Notes: generated from the sequence alone by a model not told the origin. Shown: positions 26,632 to 38,100, counted from the first letter of the stretch. The stretch: DNA of 64,000 nt from Antedon mediterranea (GCF_964355755.1 NC_092680.1:21551001-21615000); one strand, 5' to 3'. Program-made: numbers and translations.

Positions 26632-26730
26632 GTTTATACAGGTAAGCTAGCACTCATAGACTACTAACACCACTACTGGTTTGTGTAGTCTATATCGTGC
26701 CTAGCTTACCTGTATAAACCGACAATAGCC
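26632..26730. repeat. DIRS internal complementary region (ICR)
   Basis: The first part, 26,632-26,695, is the reverse complement of the element's left tip (26,406-26,458 plus a few bases). The second part, 26,696-26,730, is the reverse complement of the right tip (31,639-31,673). The two parts meet at GTTTGTG/TAGTCTATAT, so the ICR is a copy of the sequence formed when the two element ends are joined. In the accepted DIRS model this serves as template for ligating the circular intermediate. It is intact here. Confidence 0.92.
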
Positions 26731-26805
26731 AGATTAGCACCGGACTAGAACTAGTCGGCGGTGGGAGTAAGTTAACAAAGAGCAGAGCAAGTGAGGTGTA
26801 CATAC

Positions 26806-27850
26806 CTATAACCTAGGCTTTAGCACCGCTGCTGCTACTGGCGCCATGGTTGCAGAAATGTCCCTTAAATAATGGTCAGTAAACGTAGACTGTGTCCGCC
26901 ACCATGCCGCTGTCATAATGTCTGATATAGAACCGCCAGCGTACAACGCGAAGTGCTGGACGATTCATAAGCGGCCCGAGTCGCTGCCACGACCCAGTTG
27001 CAATCGTGGATTTTGCGGCCGGCCGATACGGGGGCACCGATGTGACGAATAAGTGAGATATACCGTCTCGCAACGTCTCTGTACGGTGGATGTAGAATTT
27101 GAGTGCTCTTACCGGGCACCAGGATGTGTCCTCTACTACCCCCGAGAATGCGGACATTGATGGAACGAACACAGCCGGCGAAAAATTTAACGTCTGGGAC
27201 TTGGCCAGAAAGTCCTTCCTGAATAATAACCGGACTCCACCACGCTCAAATCGTATATGGCCTGGCTCTAGCGTGAGCGCATGTAGCTCGCCTCAGCGTT
27301 TACATGAGGACAACGCCACCAGAAACGCTGTCTTAAGCGAGAGATTATATAATGAAGCCTTGCTCATTGGCTCAAATGGCGGGCGAGTGAGTGCGGATAG
27401 AATGACGTTAACGTCCCAACGTGGAACTAAGACCTTAGACGGAGGTCGCTCTCTGAACATACCGCGTAACAACTGCGTGATTACTGCGGAAGTTGAAAAC
27501 CGTCGAGCCATCCTTGAATGGCGGCGTAATGGCCGCAATCGCTGACCGGTAGCCTGACACCGTGCGCACTTGCAAGCCTGATTCGTACAGGTAATGCAGA
27601 AAAGCGCAGATCTGACCCAAGGATATCGCCTTATGGTCTATGTTATCTTGTCCGCACCAGCGAAAGAAGTGTCGTAGACGGCTGTTGTAGACAGTGAGAG
27701 TCGACTCTCTTCCAGATGATATGCCCGAGTCTCTGAGCTGATCCCTGACCATGGCCAAACAGTCAGGTTCAGGGATTGTAGGTTGATCGTCGAGAACCTC
27801 GCACGATTTTGCGTCAGTAGATCCGCGCGGACCGGAAGACGCAGCGGGTG
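26806..27850 (-). pseudogene. DIRS tyrosine recombinase, broken, catalytic segment deleted
   Basis: The N-terminal SAM-like core-binding region is seen in one frame (SLGQICAFLHYLYESGLQ, TVSGYRSAIAAI). After a frameshift near 27,490, the next part is seen in another (LLRGMFRERPPSKVLVPRWD, LSLKTAFLVALSSCKR). A TGA at 27,293-27,295 follows that CKR, where recombinases normally carry an Arg. The frame then runs on through GELHALTLEPG and CPVRALKFYIHRTE. Near 26,930 the sequence jumps from STSRCTLAV directly to SDIMTAA, so the H-x-x-R segment of the catalytic pentad is missing. The last part, with the STFTDHY region, ends at a TAG at 26,806. If intact it would integrate circular element DNA without target duplication. 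Confidence 0.88.
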
Positions 27851-29610
27851 ATCGTAAAGAAGACTGGCAAGAAGCGGATACCACGCTTGACGAGGCCAGA
27901 ACGGTGCGATCAACAGAACTCGGCATCGGAAGCGCTGAATGTGAGTCAGAACTATTGGTATGATCGATATCGGCGGGAACGCGTACGCCCATAAACCGTC
28001 CCATGACATGGACAGGGCATCCACCGCCCACGCACGTGCATCCCGGAATCGACTGCAGAATGTCGGGAGCTGCGTGTTCTCTGACGTCGCAAACAGGTCT
28101 ATCTATGTGCGGCCGTCCGAAGTGGTCGAATATTTGAGTGGCTATGCTCGGCAACAGACGCCATTCGGTCGGGCGTAAAGCGAGTCGGGACAGCGTGTCC
28201 GCGACTCATTCTGGCTGCCCGGAATATGCGATGCAGTCAGCGTTATTCTGTGCGCGATGCACCAGTGCATGAGCGTCCATGTGTGGTAGCAAAGAGTCGG
28301 AGACTCCGTGCCTCCTTGTCGGTTGATGTACGCGACCACGGTTGTGTTGTCCGAGCAGACATGGACGTGTGAATTTTTTATGTTTGGAAGTAGCGCTTTC
28401 AACGTTCGGTCTACTGCCCAAAGTTCTAAGAGATTGATGTGGGCTAACGCCTCCTCGGCACTCCAAACGCCGGAGACGTGACTCTGGTTGGAGCAACCGC
28501 CCCAACCCGCTTCGGACGCGTCCGTTTCTATTCGGGTGTCCGGAATTGATCTCTGAATTGATCTGCCCACTAACAATCGGCCGTCCGTTAGCCACCATTG
28601 GAGGTGCGTTACAATGAACGCCGACATCGGGACCACTTGTCTAATGAGTCTGAACCTGGCCGGTAGAAGGCTAACAGATGAACTACAGCGGCTGCATCCG
28701 TAGCCGACAAAACGGAACTAGAACTACAAAGCTGGCTAGGAAACCTAGCGTTCTCAGCCAGTCGTATGCTGTCGGAGCGGAAGCGGTAATCAGGCCTTGT
28801 ATAGCAGCAAGGGCTTAGGTTACTCGTTTCTGTGAGGGGCACACTCTGCCCGACACGAGATCTATCTGCGCTCCGAGATACATGGGATGCTGAGTCGGCA
28901 CCAGGCACGACTTTTCCCGGTTCACTATGAACCCTACGCGTTCCGTTACGAGAAGGACGCAATTGAGACTGCTCACCAGCCGGTCCTTGGACTGAGCCAC
29001 GATTAACCAGTCGTCTAGATACATGAATATGCGAATGCCGTGCTTGTGAAAGAACGCACCGAGCGCTCAAACTGTGCGCGTGAACACGCGCGGAGCCGTT
29101 GATAGGCCGAACGACATCGCGACGAACTGGTGAAGACAATTGTTGATTCGAAACCGCAACCAACGTTGGTCTTCTTTTGCGATTGGTACGTGAAAGTACA
29201 CATCTTTTAAATCTGTCGATGCGGCCCAGTCTCCTCGTCTTAGCCCTAACAGGATCGATGAGACTGTCTCCATCCGAAACCTGCGGGGCCGAATAAATCG
29301 TTTGTTCAGACGTCTTAGATTTATAATTGGTCGCCAGTCCCCCGAGGACTTCTTGGTTAAGAATACGGTTGATTCGTGGCCCGAGCCCGCATGATGTTCT
29401 TCGACCCTTACTACGGCTCCTTTTTGGAGCAGCGCGGCAATCCCGTCCATAAGCACTCGTTGCTTTATTGGATCTTTGGGGATTGTGGTCGGACGAGGAC
29501 CTCCACACACTGGAGGGCTCGTAAATTCTATGCGGTAGCCGTAGCTAAGTGTGGAGAAAATCCAGCTGTCTACCATCAGCTACTCCCACTCTCGGACGAA
29601 CCGTAGGAGA
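27638..29610 (-). pseudogene. DIRS reverse transcriptase-RNase H, broken
   Basis: Reverse transcriptase motifs are clear: SGDWRPIINLRRLNKRF and STDLKDVYFHVPI in the first part, MSFGLSTAPRVF, then MYLDDWLIVAQS with the catalytic YLDD at about 29,010-29,024. RNase H follows (ETDASEAGWGG, NLLELWAVDR, SDNTTVVAYINRQGG) at 28,200-28,540. A C-terminal extension typical of DIRS/Ngaro polyproteins comes next (DGLWAYAFPP, LIAPFWPRQAW, DHPLRLPVRADLL) at about 27,800-28,020. A TGA at 29,067-29,069 interrupts the frame just before YLDD, and further stops and frame changes lie at about 28,685 and 28,050-28,200. The 3' part overlaps the recombinase gene in another frame, as in many DIRS elements. It would copy element RNA into DNA if intact. 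Confidence 0.92.
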
Positions 29611-29659
29611 CGACCTCCCACTGGCCCGGCCCCGGACGGCACGGACCTCGCCTGCACGT

Positions 29660-31157
29660 TACCGGCACCTGCGGTCACCACGTCGCGAACCGCGGTCCCG
29701 ACGTGCTCCCCTACCCGGCTTACCGCCACGAGCGGGGCGGGAATTACGGGGTCGCGACGGCCCAGGAGTCTGCCCAACCTCAGACTGATTACGGACCGAC
29801 GGCGGCGGTTGTGAGATCGATGGCACCACCGGCAGTGGGGCTGGAGGCGTTTTGCGTGATCTCGTCTCGCGACGTGCCTCTCGCTCGCGAGCCCACTTAT
29901 TTTTCTTCTCGGCGAAATTACCGTAGAAGAGATCCACAGCACCGAACGACTCGCTAGTTGTGAAGCGGTCAAATGACCCTCCGCACGGCGGCCGAGGTCA
30001 TTGAAATTGTCACTTGTTGGTCCGCGACCAGGCCCGTAAACTGCTGAAGCAAGCAGATCACGTCCGCGTCAAGGTGCCGTGGATGGTCCGGATCCGCGAG
30101 GAATGACAGAAGGTAGCCCGACATCGAGACCGTTCGTAACGTCTCGCGTGCGCCACGGTCGACCGCGATTAGCGCCTCCTCAGTTCTGGCGGCCGAAGGA
30201 GACAGAAATCTGCCGTTGGCGTCGAGACCTCTATCCTCGCGCGCACGCTTCTTTCGCTGCATCCGGGATCGGTGGTGCCGATATATAGCGTTGAAAACTG
30301 GTCCTGCGGAAGCGGGAAGGCTGCTGCGAGATCTTGAGATGCAGCTCTACGGGTTTTAGGCTCCTTCGCTATAGCCTCTACCCTAGCGACAAGTTCGGGA
30401 TCCAGCGGCGCAACTGGACAAGTCGTGACCCGCTTCAATGGAGCACGCACTCCAAAGGTAGAGTACCTCTTCGAAGCCGGCGCGGGCGTCGGCGCGTCAT
30501 AGGCGTACTCTACTCAAATGTACGAAAGTACAGCAGGAACCACACGATTGACAAGAGCCTGCAAACCGTCTCCACCCTGTGCAACCTCGGAGCGATCCTC
30601 ACTAGGCAGCGAGGTCATGGTCCTGTCACTGTCGTACCCACCGACATCCGGCGATGGGTGCGTCCCTCGACCTTGAAAGTACTGCGGAGGCAGAACTGGC
30701 ACAGGAGGATAATTAAGCGAGGATGCCGAGGGCACAACCTCTCTCGGTAGAGCTCGCACCGCTGCTGCGATGGCCTCCAGTACGGGTGGGAACAAACCAT
30801 CGTCCTGCGTACCACTCTGCGGTGGAGGCGCAGCGGCCGTTGCAAGCGCGCGGTCTCTTCTACTAGCGGGGCCGGGGGCTCCACCTGAACCTCCACGGGT
30901 GCGGGGTCTACCACCCGCGCACGCCCCAATGGACGTCCGGAACCGCGAAGCCGTCCAACGTACAAAAAAAAAACGTCGCACGGCGACTCCTGGCTACAGG
31001 TGCGGCAGTGAATGCACAGCAAGTGGCGGTCCCACTTGACTGTCGCACGCTGGCCCCTGCATTGCCAACATTCAGACTTAGGCATATCCGGGCACAGAAC
31101 GCAACCTAGCAAGATAAAGAACAATACAACCTGACCACGGCTTTGTTGTTGTTTCAC
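29660..31157 (-). pseudogene. DIRS gag-like gene, broken by frameshifts
   Basis: Translations in changing frames give a gag-type protein. The N-terminal part has a C-x2-C ... H-x3-C-x2-C arrangement (CWQC, then HLLCIHC) around 31,000-31,075, as in DIRS gag heads. A proline- and arginine-rich middle follows at 30,500-30,980. A helical core lies at 29,969-30,262 (ending ...QQVTISMTS), and a basic C-terminal tail of Arg/Gly-rich sequence at 29,660-29,940. Adjacent pieces lie in different frames, so at least two or three indels are present. The predicted role is RNA binding and particle formation. Gag is poorly conserved, so exact limits are uncertain. Confidence 0.75.
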
Positions 31158-31499
31158 GCAACAGTGCGTCCACGCCTCAGCTGAGGCAGTCCAGGTGGCA
31201 ATGCAAATTGCTTTTCCTTTGTCTTCCGGTAGCGTGGCCGTTCCGGCCTAAAATCCAACGAAGTGGGTGTTGTTTTCTCCTTTTTAATCTTCCTTATATC
31301 TAAGGAAGACCCCGACTTAAAACGGATCAACGATATATGAACAATATCAACTGCTGGTACTGCAACAGGCCGTGGGAATACACTCAATATCCTGGCCAAG
31401 TCAACTAGTAATCAGCGTAATAGAACTCTTTGTATAGTATGTACAGTGTACAATCCTAACACTTGGTATCATACGACGTAACGCTATCACGTTACGAAA

Positions 31500-31658
31500 G
31501 AAAATGATGACGGTGGTACGTTGGTACGTTCCCACATGAGGGTGTGGTTGCGGACGGGTCCATTATAATGCAGGGGTGTTCTAGGAACTTTTCACTTTCG
31601 TATCTAAGCCCTCCCTCTGGAGAGCACGGGCTATTGTCGGTTTATACAGGTAAGCTAG
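31500..31658 (-). repeat. DIRS inverted terminal repeat, genomic right (element 5' end)
   Basis: The inverted partner of 26,441-26,599, with no mismatch visible by eye over 159 bp. It is followed by the unique right tip ending ATATAGACTA at 31,673. The element's transcript would start near here and run leftward; promoter elements were not identified. Confidence 0.95.
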
Positions 31659-31852
31659 GCACGATATAGACTAAGTGTATCTAAGTGTTTAAATATATAA
31701 TTCAACTAGATATTATTGTCTTTAACCTAAAGACTAATGTCATAAGCCCATTGTTTATTTTGCTCAATACAATACACAGATAAACTGACACACAGTGGCC
31801 TTTCTGAGGAGAGAGCGTAACTATAACTAAATAACATTTTTATTGCTTTTTG

Positions 31853-32004
31853 AGTTAAAGGCCTATGTCAGTTAAAGGCCTATGTCAGTTAAAGGCCTAT
31901 GTCAGTTAAAGGCCTATGTCAGTTAAAGGCCTATGTCAGTTAAAGGTAGGCCTATGTAAGTTAAAGGACTGCATATGTCAGTTAAAGGCCTATGTCAGTT
32001 TATC
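31853..32004. repeat. 17-bp tandem repeat, ~8 copies
   Basis: The unit AGTTAAAGGCCTATGTC is repeated, with the last copies diverging (insertion of TAGG, ACTGCAT). It contains the AGGCCTA word common in this genome. It lies about 180 bp right of the DIRS element. Open frames over it reflect the repeat. Confidence 0.9.
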
Positions 32005-35000
32005 CAGGTTAGCAGCTAAGACTGAACACAGTTTGTTAAATTCTTTTTATTGTGAAAAGACTATATTTAAAATGCCTGATCCTTGTTTTTCTAAATTTCC
32101 ACCAAATGGAGAAAAATAATCAAATTATTATATTAAATATAATCATTTTTCAGAGCATTTCTTGTTTGTTGAAGACAAAAGCGGCAGAGGGCCGCCTTAC
32201 ATGTAATTTGATTCTCAGCGACTCAGCTTTGTGGTACAATGATAATTAATCTTATTCAAAGTATCGATATAAACAGAATTCTATATGAAGCATTCTGATT
32301 GGATGCTCATCGACTAGGCTACAAGCTAATAGATCAATCGTCTAAATATTTACTCGTTGAATGGTGTAATGATTCACGTATATTGAACACATCAAATGTT
32401 GGTCAATAGCAAATTTGCTGACAACAGCAATAGTTACCGGCTCTGGTTTAGTTATAAAATATTGATGCGTTTAAAGGTTGCATTGATTCTTGTGAACCGA
32501 ACGCCGCGGTAGATACCAACCAATTGAAACATGATCTTTACGTTTCATTCACGTTTTAACGAAGTCGACCGAGTGAAAGAAATAGATGAGTTTTTTATTT
32601 ACATTTCTCAGGGAATGGCGTGTATTAACACAAATAAACTTGTTCACAATCAAAGGACTTAAATTGGCTCACAACTGAAATGAATTTGTCAATGAGTTAA
32701 TCATAATATTCCTACATTTAGTTAAACCAAAATGAAAAAAACAAATATTAAACTTAATAAAAAGTATGATGATAAACATGAAAATGGTACTTATTAAAAG
32801 AATATCCTTGCCTTTTGATTGAATGATCATAAAATTTGGGATAATTTGAGAAAATAATATGGTCTCAAGCAATTTTTAATTTAAATTTTTTTACATTAAA
32901 AATGACCTATTCCACACAAACTTGATTACTAATTATATAATATATCTTAATTAATAAAGTATGTTTAAATTTCTAAACACAAACACATTCCTAAATTACA
33001 ACGGGATAAAATAATTTTAAATTCGCGACTGAAATCCAAAAAAACCTTTTTTAATAAAACCAGATGTCACTTTAAGATTTCTCAACTTTAGAATGTTTTA
33101 TTAAAATTAATTTTCATCCACTTGGTTTAAAATATGCAGAGGTGGAATAGATTTGACAGCACATTTATCTACATATTGATAATCAATGTTATATCATCAA
33201 TTATTATTACTTCGTTGCATGTCTATTTTAATTTAGCAAAAAAAAAAGATTGATTTTCCATTTAACAATGTTCGTAGAACATTCAGTCATATTTTAATGT
33301 GAAAAAAATTTCAGAAAAATAAAACAAATTAAATCAATTTCTAAGTTGGAGATTACTTTTCTTTTTAGCAATAGCAATTTAAGATTTACTTTCTTTACAT
33401 TATACTATTAACCGAATAAAGATTTAAACTTCACATAAAATGTGTTTGAAAATAAGACGCAATAAAAAGATTCGAGAAAATTGATTCTTATGAAACTGAA
33501 TGAGATTACATGTAATTAAAATCCATGAATAATTTGTAAAATGATTAATCTATATTTTGAAAATGGTTTCATTGTTTATTCTCCAGTATGTATCTTTTGT
33601 TTTGTTTTTGTTTGTATTGTTCCACCAGCATACTATCAAATAAAATAACATTAACACACAATACAATACAACGTATAAAAAAGAAAACTGCTGGACAAGG
33701 GCAACCTACAGTAAGAACAATGCATTGCTGTAAACTTAAATTAGCCAGATATCCCTCATACTGAATATTAACATTTAAAACAGATAATTAAGTGAAATTA
33801 TAGTAAAAAATTACAATAATTTCATTAAAATGTTTTTATTTTAAAGTTAAAAACAAAAGTTAAAACAAGAATTAATTTAATCATGGAGGAAACTCCATGT
33901 AGTAGTAACCAAGCAGGTTGGGCAAACCTAACTTTTTTTTTAGGTTTTTTTCTCTAGTGAAAAGTTGTTTTTAGTAAATAGTCTACAAAGATAATTAATG
34001 ATGTAAAATGATATGAAATTAATAAAGAAGCTTCTAATTAGGCAGGTATCCTAATAAGGATACGGACCCGGGAATAAATCCAGTTTCACGTTTCTTTACC
34101 AGCTTTTATTTTCATCTCAAATTACGTGAAAGAGCGAACAAAATCATGATTTAGATCTAATCAAAAACGTAGTCTCCATTCTAATCCCCTGAGGCTACGC
34201 GCCAGTGAGAGAAAGTATTTACTTGAGAGAGAGAGAAGAGAACAAAATCTTTACAATACCAATGTATTATCTTTTGAATTTGCATATTAATAGCAAGCGT
34301 CATACCGGCACACGACATATAAAACAATCCATATTGATGAACGCGTGTGCGACCCTGACTAAATTAATGGCCTGTTTTGCATGAGAATGAAGAAGTTCTA
34401 GCCCGCCTGGGGCTCTAACTACAGAAACAAGTTCTGGCTTTTAACGCAGAAAAGTAGCCAGCAATATTAACAAGATTGAAGACCAAGATTGGAATAACCT
34501 TGCTGTATTATGAGTTTGTTGACAGCAACTTTGGACAATTATTGATTTTTATTTTGCAAACTAATTAGACAATTTGGGTTGAACTTAACGATCTCACTTA
34601 AGTACAAAATTAGTATTTAGAATGAAAGAAAAAAACTAAAGCAAGGTTAAACTTTTAAAGCCAATTATTTTAGCTTTAGGTTGTTTTAATGTAAAATCTT
34701 ACAAATTGATATTAGAAAGAAATTATGAAAATACAGTAAAACAACAAAAACTGAGTTGATTATATTGAATTAAATAATTTTAAATTGTATTATATTTAAA
34801 TATATTTTATAAAAATGTTCTTTTTATGATGTCTAATATTCTATTTTGGTGTAATAAGAAATTGATTATACTTATTACTATAATTGTTGTACTTTGTTCT
34901 TTCTTTGATAATATTTATCAGTTGTTAAAGAAAGAAATACAAATGATAATCAAAAATACTCTTCTATTCTAACAAGTGTTTAAGTTTGGCTACATGAATA

Positions 35001-35173
35001 AGTTAAAGTAATAAGTAGAGTAAAAAGAAGGCAACTTCCTAACGCCAAAAAAAAGATTAAAATAACATTGAATGATTAATTTTAAAAATATATACTTTTG
35101 GAAAAAAAAAGTATACGAGTGATGACATTTTTATAATTTAAGAATATTGCAATATTTAGGTATAAAAGGAATA
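32005..35173. other. AT-rich spacer
   Basis: No gene is supported. The segment at about 34,090-34,480 is more complex (GAGAGAGAGAGAAGAG tract, CpG-containing words), but no motif or frame could be assigned. CATGGAGGAAACTCCATG at about 33,882-33,899 is a short near-palindrome. The rest is low-complexity. Confidence 0.45.
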
Positions 35174-35177
35174 TTAA

Positions 35178-35803
35178 AGACCCCTTCCCTGCAATTTTGG
35201 ACGTTTTTTGGAAAATAATACATATATATCACTTTAAAAACATTAAACCATGTCTTTCCTTGTCTTAAATGTACGTTTTATGGTAAATTATGATAAAAAG
35301 TGAGAAACAATGCACTACCTAAGTAGCTCGCGGCGATCGACCTCTCGTGGACGGTCTCAGGCCTAGCCTAGCTAGGCTTAGTTTTGTAGGCCTAGCTGGT
35401 AAACATCGGTAACGTACGAACATCGTACGCTAGCTATATACCTAGCCTGACGTTGTATAGTTGCTGCATTAATTATCTTTCTATTTTTGCCAGACTCCGT
35501 TGATACAAATTGGGGGAAACCCGGTATTTTCGCTGAAAAGTTAGGAGTCTTCCATTTGTTTTGGCTTCACGATCGATCGAAAAGTGGGCGAATTACAGGT
35601 GAAAAACAACAATATCAATCCGCGCGCAATGCATTTTGGGATTTATAGCGGGCCGCTATAATTATTAAAATCGATTTATTTTTCACATTTTTAACCGTTT
35701 AAAGACGAAAAAAGTTATCGCAATAGGACCATATAGTATTATTTTTACATTAAATATAGTTTGTGATCTTAAATTAGATCTAAAAAACGTAGGGAATGGG
35801 GCT
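35178..35803. mobile_element. non-autonomous DNA transposon, 626 bp, TTAA-flanked
   Basis: The left end AGACCCCTTCCCTGCAATTT is matched inverted by the right end (AGCCCCATTCCCTACGTTTT on the other strand), and both ends abut TTAA (35,174-35,177 and 35,804-35,807). TTAA duplication is known for piggyBac and Kolobok superfamilies. The middle is GC-richer, with AGGCCTA words, and has no transposase frame. The element is therefore mobilised in trans, if at all. Confidence 0.7.
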
Positions 35804-35807
35804 TTAA

Positions 35808-37603
35808 ATGATAAGATAAAGTATAACCATCTTGATATTAAAGTCTAGACATTTTATTGTATAAAAGTTACACTATATATTGAAGGTGAGGGTTATGTTG
35901 AAGGTGTATATCAAAATACCAATTATCACCCTCAACACTGAAATATGGTTGAAATATGGTTGAATTAGCCATATATTATATGGTTGAAAATAAAAACCAA
36001 ATTGAAAAGATAATAGAGAAAAAAAATTATCATCAAAGTAAAAATTATTATTTCTGCATTATGTCTATATTTATGAAAATGATTTTACTAATTTGCATAC
36101 AATTGGTTGAAAAAATTATCGAATAAAAGTTGTATTAATATATTCATAAACATGTTCCATTCAAATGATTTGAATTGACAGGACCAACTAATTTACGACG
36201 CATTGATATTCTAAAAGTTAGCAACCAGATTCTAAAAATAGTAGCCAGTCAAAACTCTTGCTGGGTTATCGCCGACGACTGCTCTTGTTTTTCTTAATCA
36301 AGTTAGATAGCTTTGGTAGGGCAGCTGACAGTCGTGCCTGAGTGAGCGCATAAAATAATTGATGGGATCTTTATAAGAAGGCTTATAACGTGACTGTGAG
36401 TGCGTATGACTGCCTGTCTGTGTGTGTATGCTTACTCCCTCTTGTGTGCTTGTAATACTTTTTCCATTGTAATGGTAATGAGTTAGATGGATGGATAAAT
36501 TAATGCACTTACATCGGACCATCTGCTGGCAAAATTCTGCTTTGTCTCCGGTTTGTTTTTTGGCTTCAAACTACATGATGCAAGATTAGCAAACCACCAT
36601 TACTCCAGATAGCAAGAGACGGGGAATTATCTCATTTCAGACAAAATAGATGAAAAAGAAATGAGCTTACACTTATATTGATTAAAAATTCCAGTAAACC
36701 AAAATATTATATTTACCATGTTGCAATTTAGTTCATTGATGAAGAATTATTTTCATTTTTCCAATAACATTTTATTTTTACTTTTAAAAATTATTTTCAT
36801 TTAATTAGAAACAATTTCAAATATAAATAAGTGGAAACGTATGTTGGTTTTTCCATGTTCTAAAAAAATATAGTTTGCTAATATAATTTTTATTTTTAAT
36901 AATTTATGTTACCAACAAATCATCACTTTATTCACAAACTATTTTTCCGATTCAAATTTAATTGTACTTACCTTAAAATTATGTAAAAAAATAACATTTT
37001 CACATTTAAAAAAATCTTAATAACCTTATCATATTGTGTAATTATTTTTAAATATATTTTAGCACAAAAATGAATGAAAAACAAGACAAGATAATTATAT
37101 TGGTAACCACCTAAACTCTGGTAACCACCTAAACACTAGCTTAAGATCAGATTCCAATGTTGAAATAAGATGAAAGAAAACTATGTTGGTAAATTCAAAA
37201 TTATAAAATATAAACATGATCAGAACATTTTTTTTTAATTTTTCCATTTTTTATGTTTGCCATTGAATTTTAACGAATCTACAATATTTAACAGAATGCG
37301 TGATTATAGTGTTAAATATTAAGTGACTTTTTAATGACTTTAACAGTCTTTTTTAATACTTTAGAAGAATATTAATGAGGATACAGCATACACGTCGTCC
37401 CACCGACAAGCAAACTGATAAAAAATGAAGCAAACCGAATCACTTCACATGTGTTTTTCTCGGTGTGTATTTTATAATGAATGTAACAGTGATATTATCA
37501 TCACGATAATAATATGCCAGATTAAAATGATTGGAAGAACTAATAACAAATAAAAATTATAAAAACAATTCACATAAATACAATTCAGATTATGCTGATT
37601 ATT
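35808..37603. other. AT-rich spacer
   Basis: No gene is supported. A short GGTAACCACCTAAAC doublet lies at about 37,102-37,135, related in character to the GACCACC minisatellite at 53.1 kb. The rest is low-complexity. Confidence 0.5.
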
Positions 37604-37740
37604 AGGGGGCGGGGGATAAATATTTCATAAATGATAAAAACGATTCGTCAAGTTGCAGAAAAATAAAAATGACAATTATTTTATTTTAAAAAGACATGGC
37701 TGTTAAATTTTAGACCCTGCTTAAATCCGTCCCTGATTAG
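37604..37740 (+). repeat. dispersed repeat family D, copy 2
   Basis: It shares the G-rich start, 'taaatatttcataaatgata', 'gttgcagaaaa' and 'aagacatggctgttaaattt' with 14,418-14,550, and ends near AAATCCGTCCCTG. Probably a small DNA transposon relic; terminal inverted repeats were not confirmed. Confidence 0.55.
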
Positions 37741-37942
37741 GATCGATAGGAATTGAGGAATCCAATTAAGTAAGAAGAAGAACTATATCTTTATCTTTCA
37801 ATTTTGTAAAGATGAAATTATATTATATTAAAGTTACAAAGAAACCAACATGTTTTAAACATAAAAATAATTTTTAAATAAATTGGTTAGAAAAACTATC
37901 TAGAATGTTTCAATGTGGTTTGGAATAATTGCATTTTAATAA

Positions 37943-38096
37943 GCATGAGCACATCGCAAGCAAAGCATGAGCACATCGCAAGCAAAGCATGAGCACATCG
38001 CAAGCAAAGCATGAGCACATCGCAAGCAAAGCATGAGCACATCGCAAGCAAAGCATGAGCACATCGCAAGCAAAGCATGAGCACATCGCAAGCAAA
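37943..38096. repeat. 22-bp satellite, 7 copies
   Basis: The unit GCATGAGCACATCGCAAGCA plus AA is repeated seven times with no visible mismatch, followed by a partial unit that turns into GCATGTGC...GCACATGC, a short inverted pair. On the minus strand the unit has no stop in any frame, and because 22 is not a multiple of three every frame stays open. The resulting Cys-rich open frames are therefore artefacts of the repeat. Confidence 0.95.
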
Positions 38097-38100
38097 GCAT

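Larger units (their letters stand above)
26406..31673 (-). mobile_element. DIRS-like tyrosine-recombinase retrotransposon, complete length, decayed
   Basis: An element of about 5.27 kb, clearly GC-richer than the host DNA. On the minus strand it carries, in order, remnants of gag, reverse transcriptase plus RNase H, and a tyrosine recombinase, the gene set that defines the DIRS order. Its ends are 159-bp inverted terminal repeats with short unique outer tips. An internal complementary region near the 3' end matches the junction of both outer tips, the hallmark of DIRS1-like elements that replicate through a circle. There is no target-site duplication beyond a shared TA, as expected for recombinase-mediated insertion. 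Stops, frameshifts and an internal deletion break the genes, so this copy is not autonomous. Sea-urchin and fish DIRS elements are the closest known type; no methyltransferase domain was recognised. Confidence 0.95.

Noticed and set aside
26441-26730. A separate small palindromic MITE nested at the left end of the DIRS element
   Set aside because: The inverted arms at 26,406-26,458 and 26,632-26,695 are fully explained as the left tip and its copy in the DIRS internal complementary region.
27099-27545. 148-codon plus-strand frame inside the DIRS element
   Set aside because: It is antisense to the tyrosine-recombinase remnant, which has clear family motifs; the plus frame has none.
28609-29508. 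299-codon minus-strand frame over the RT region
   Set aside because: It is the wrong frame of the reverse transcriptase for most of its length: composition is Ser/Arg-rich and motif-free, and the true RT motifs lie in the neighbouring frame. Only its very end coincides with the RT-RNase H connection after a frameshift.
26406-31673. LTR retrotransposon or retrovirus-like element
   Set aside because: There are no direct long terminal repeats, protease or DDE integrase; the ends are inverted and a tyrosine recombinase is present, which defines a DIRS element.
37943-38096. CRISPR-like array
   Set aside because: The repeats are directly adjacent with no unique spacers, and the sequence is eukaryotic.
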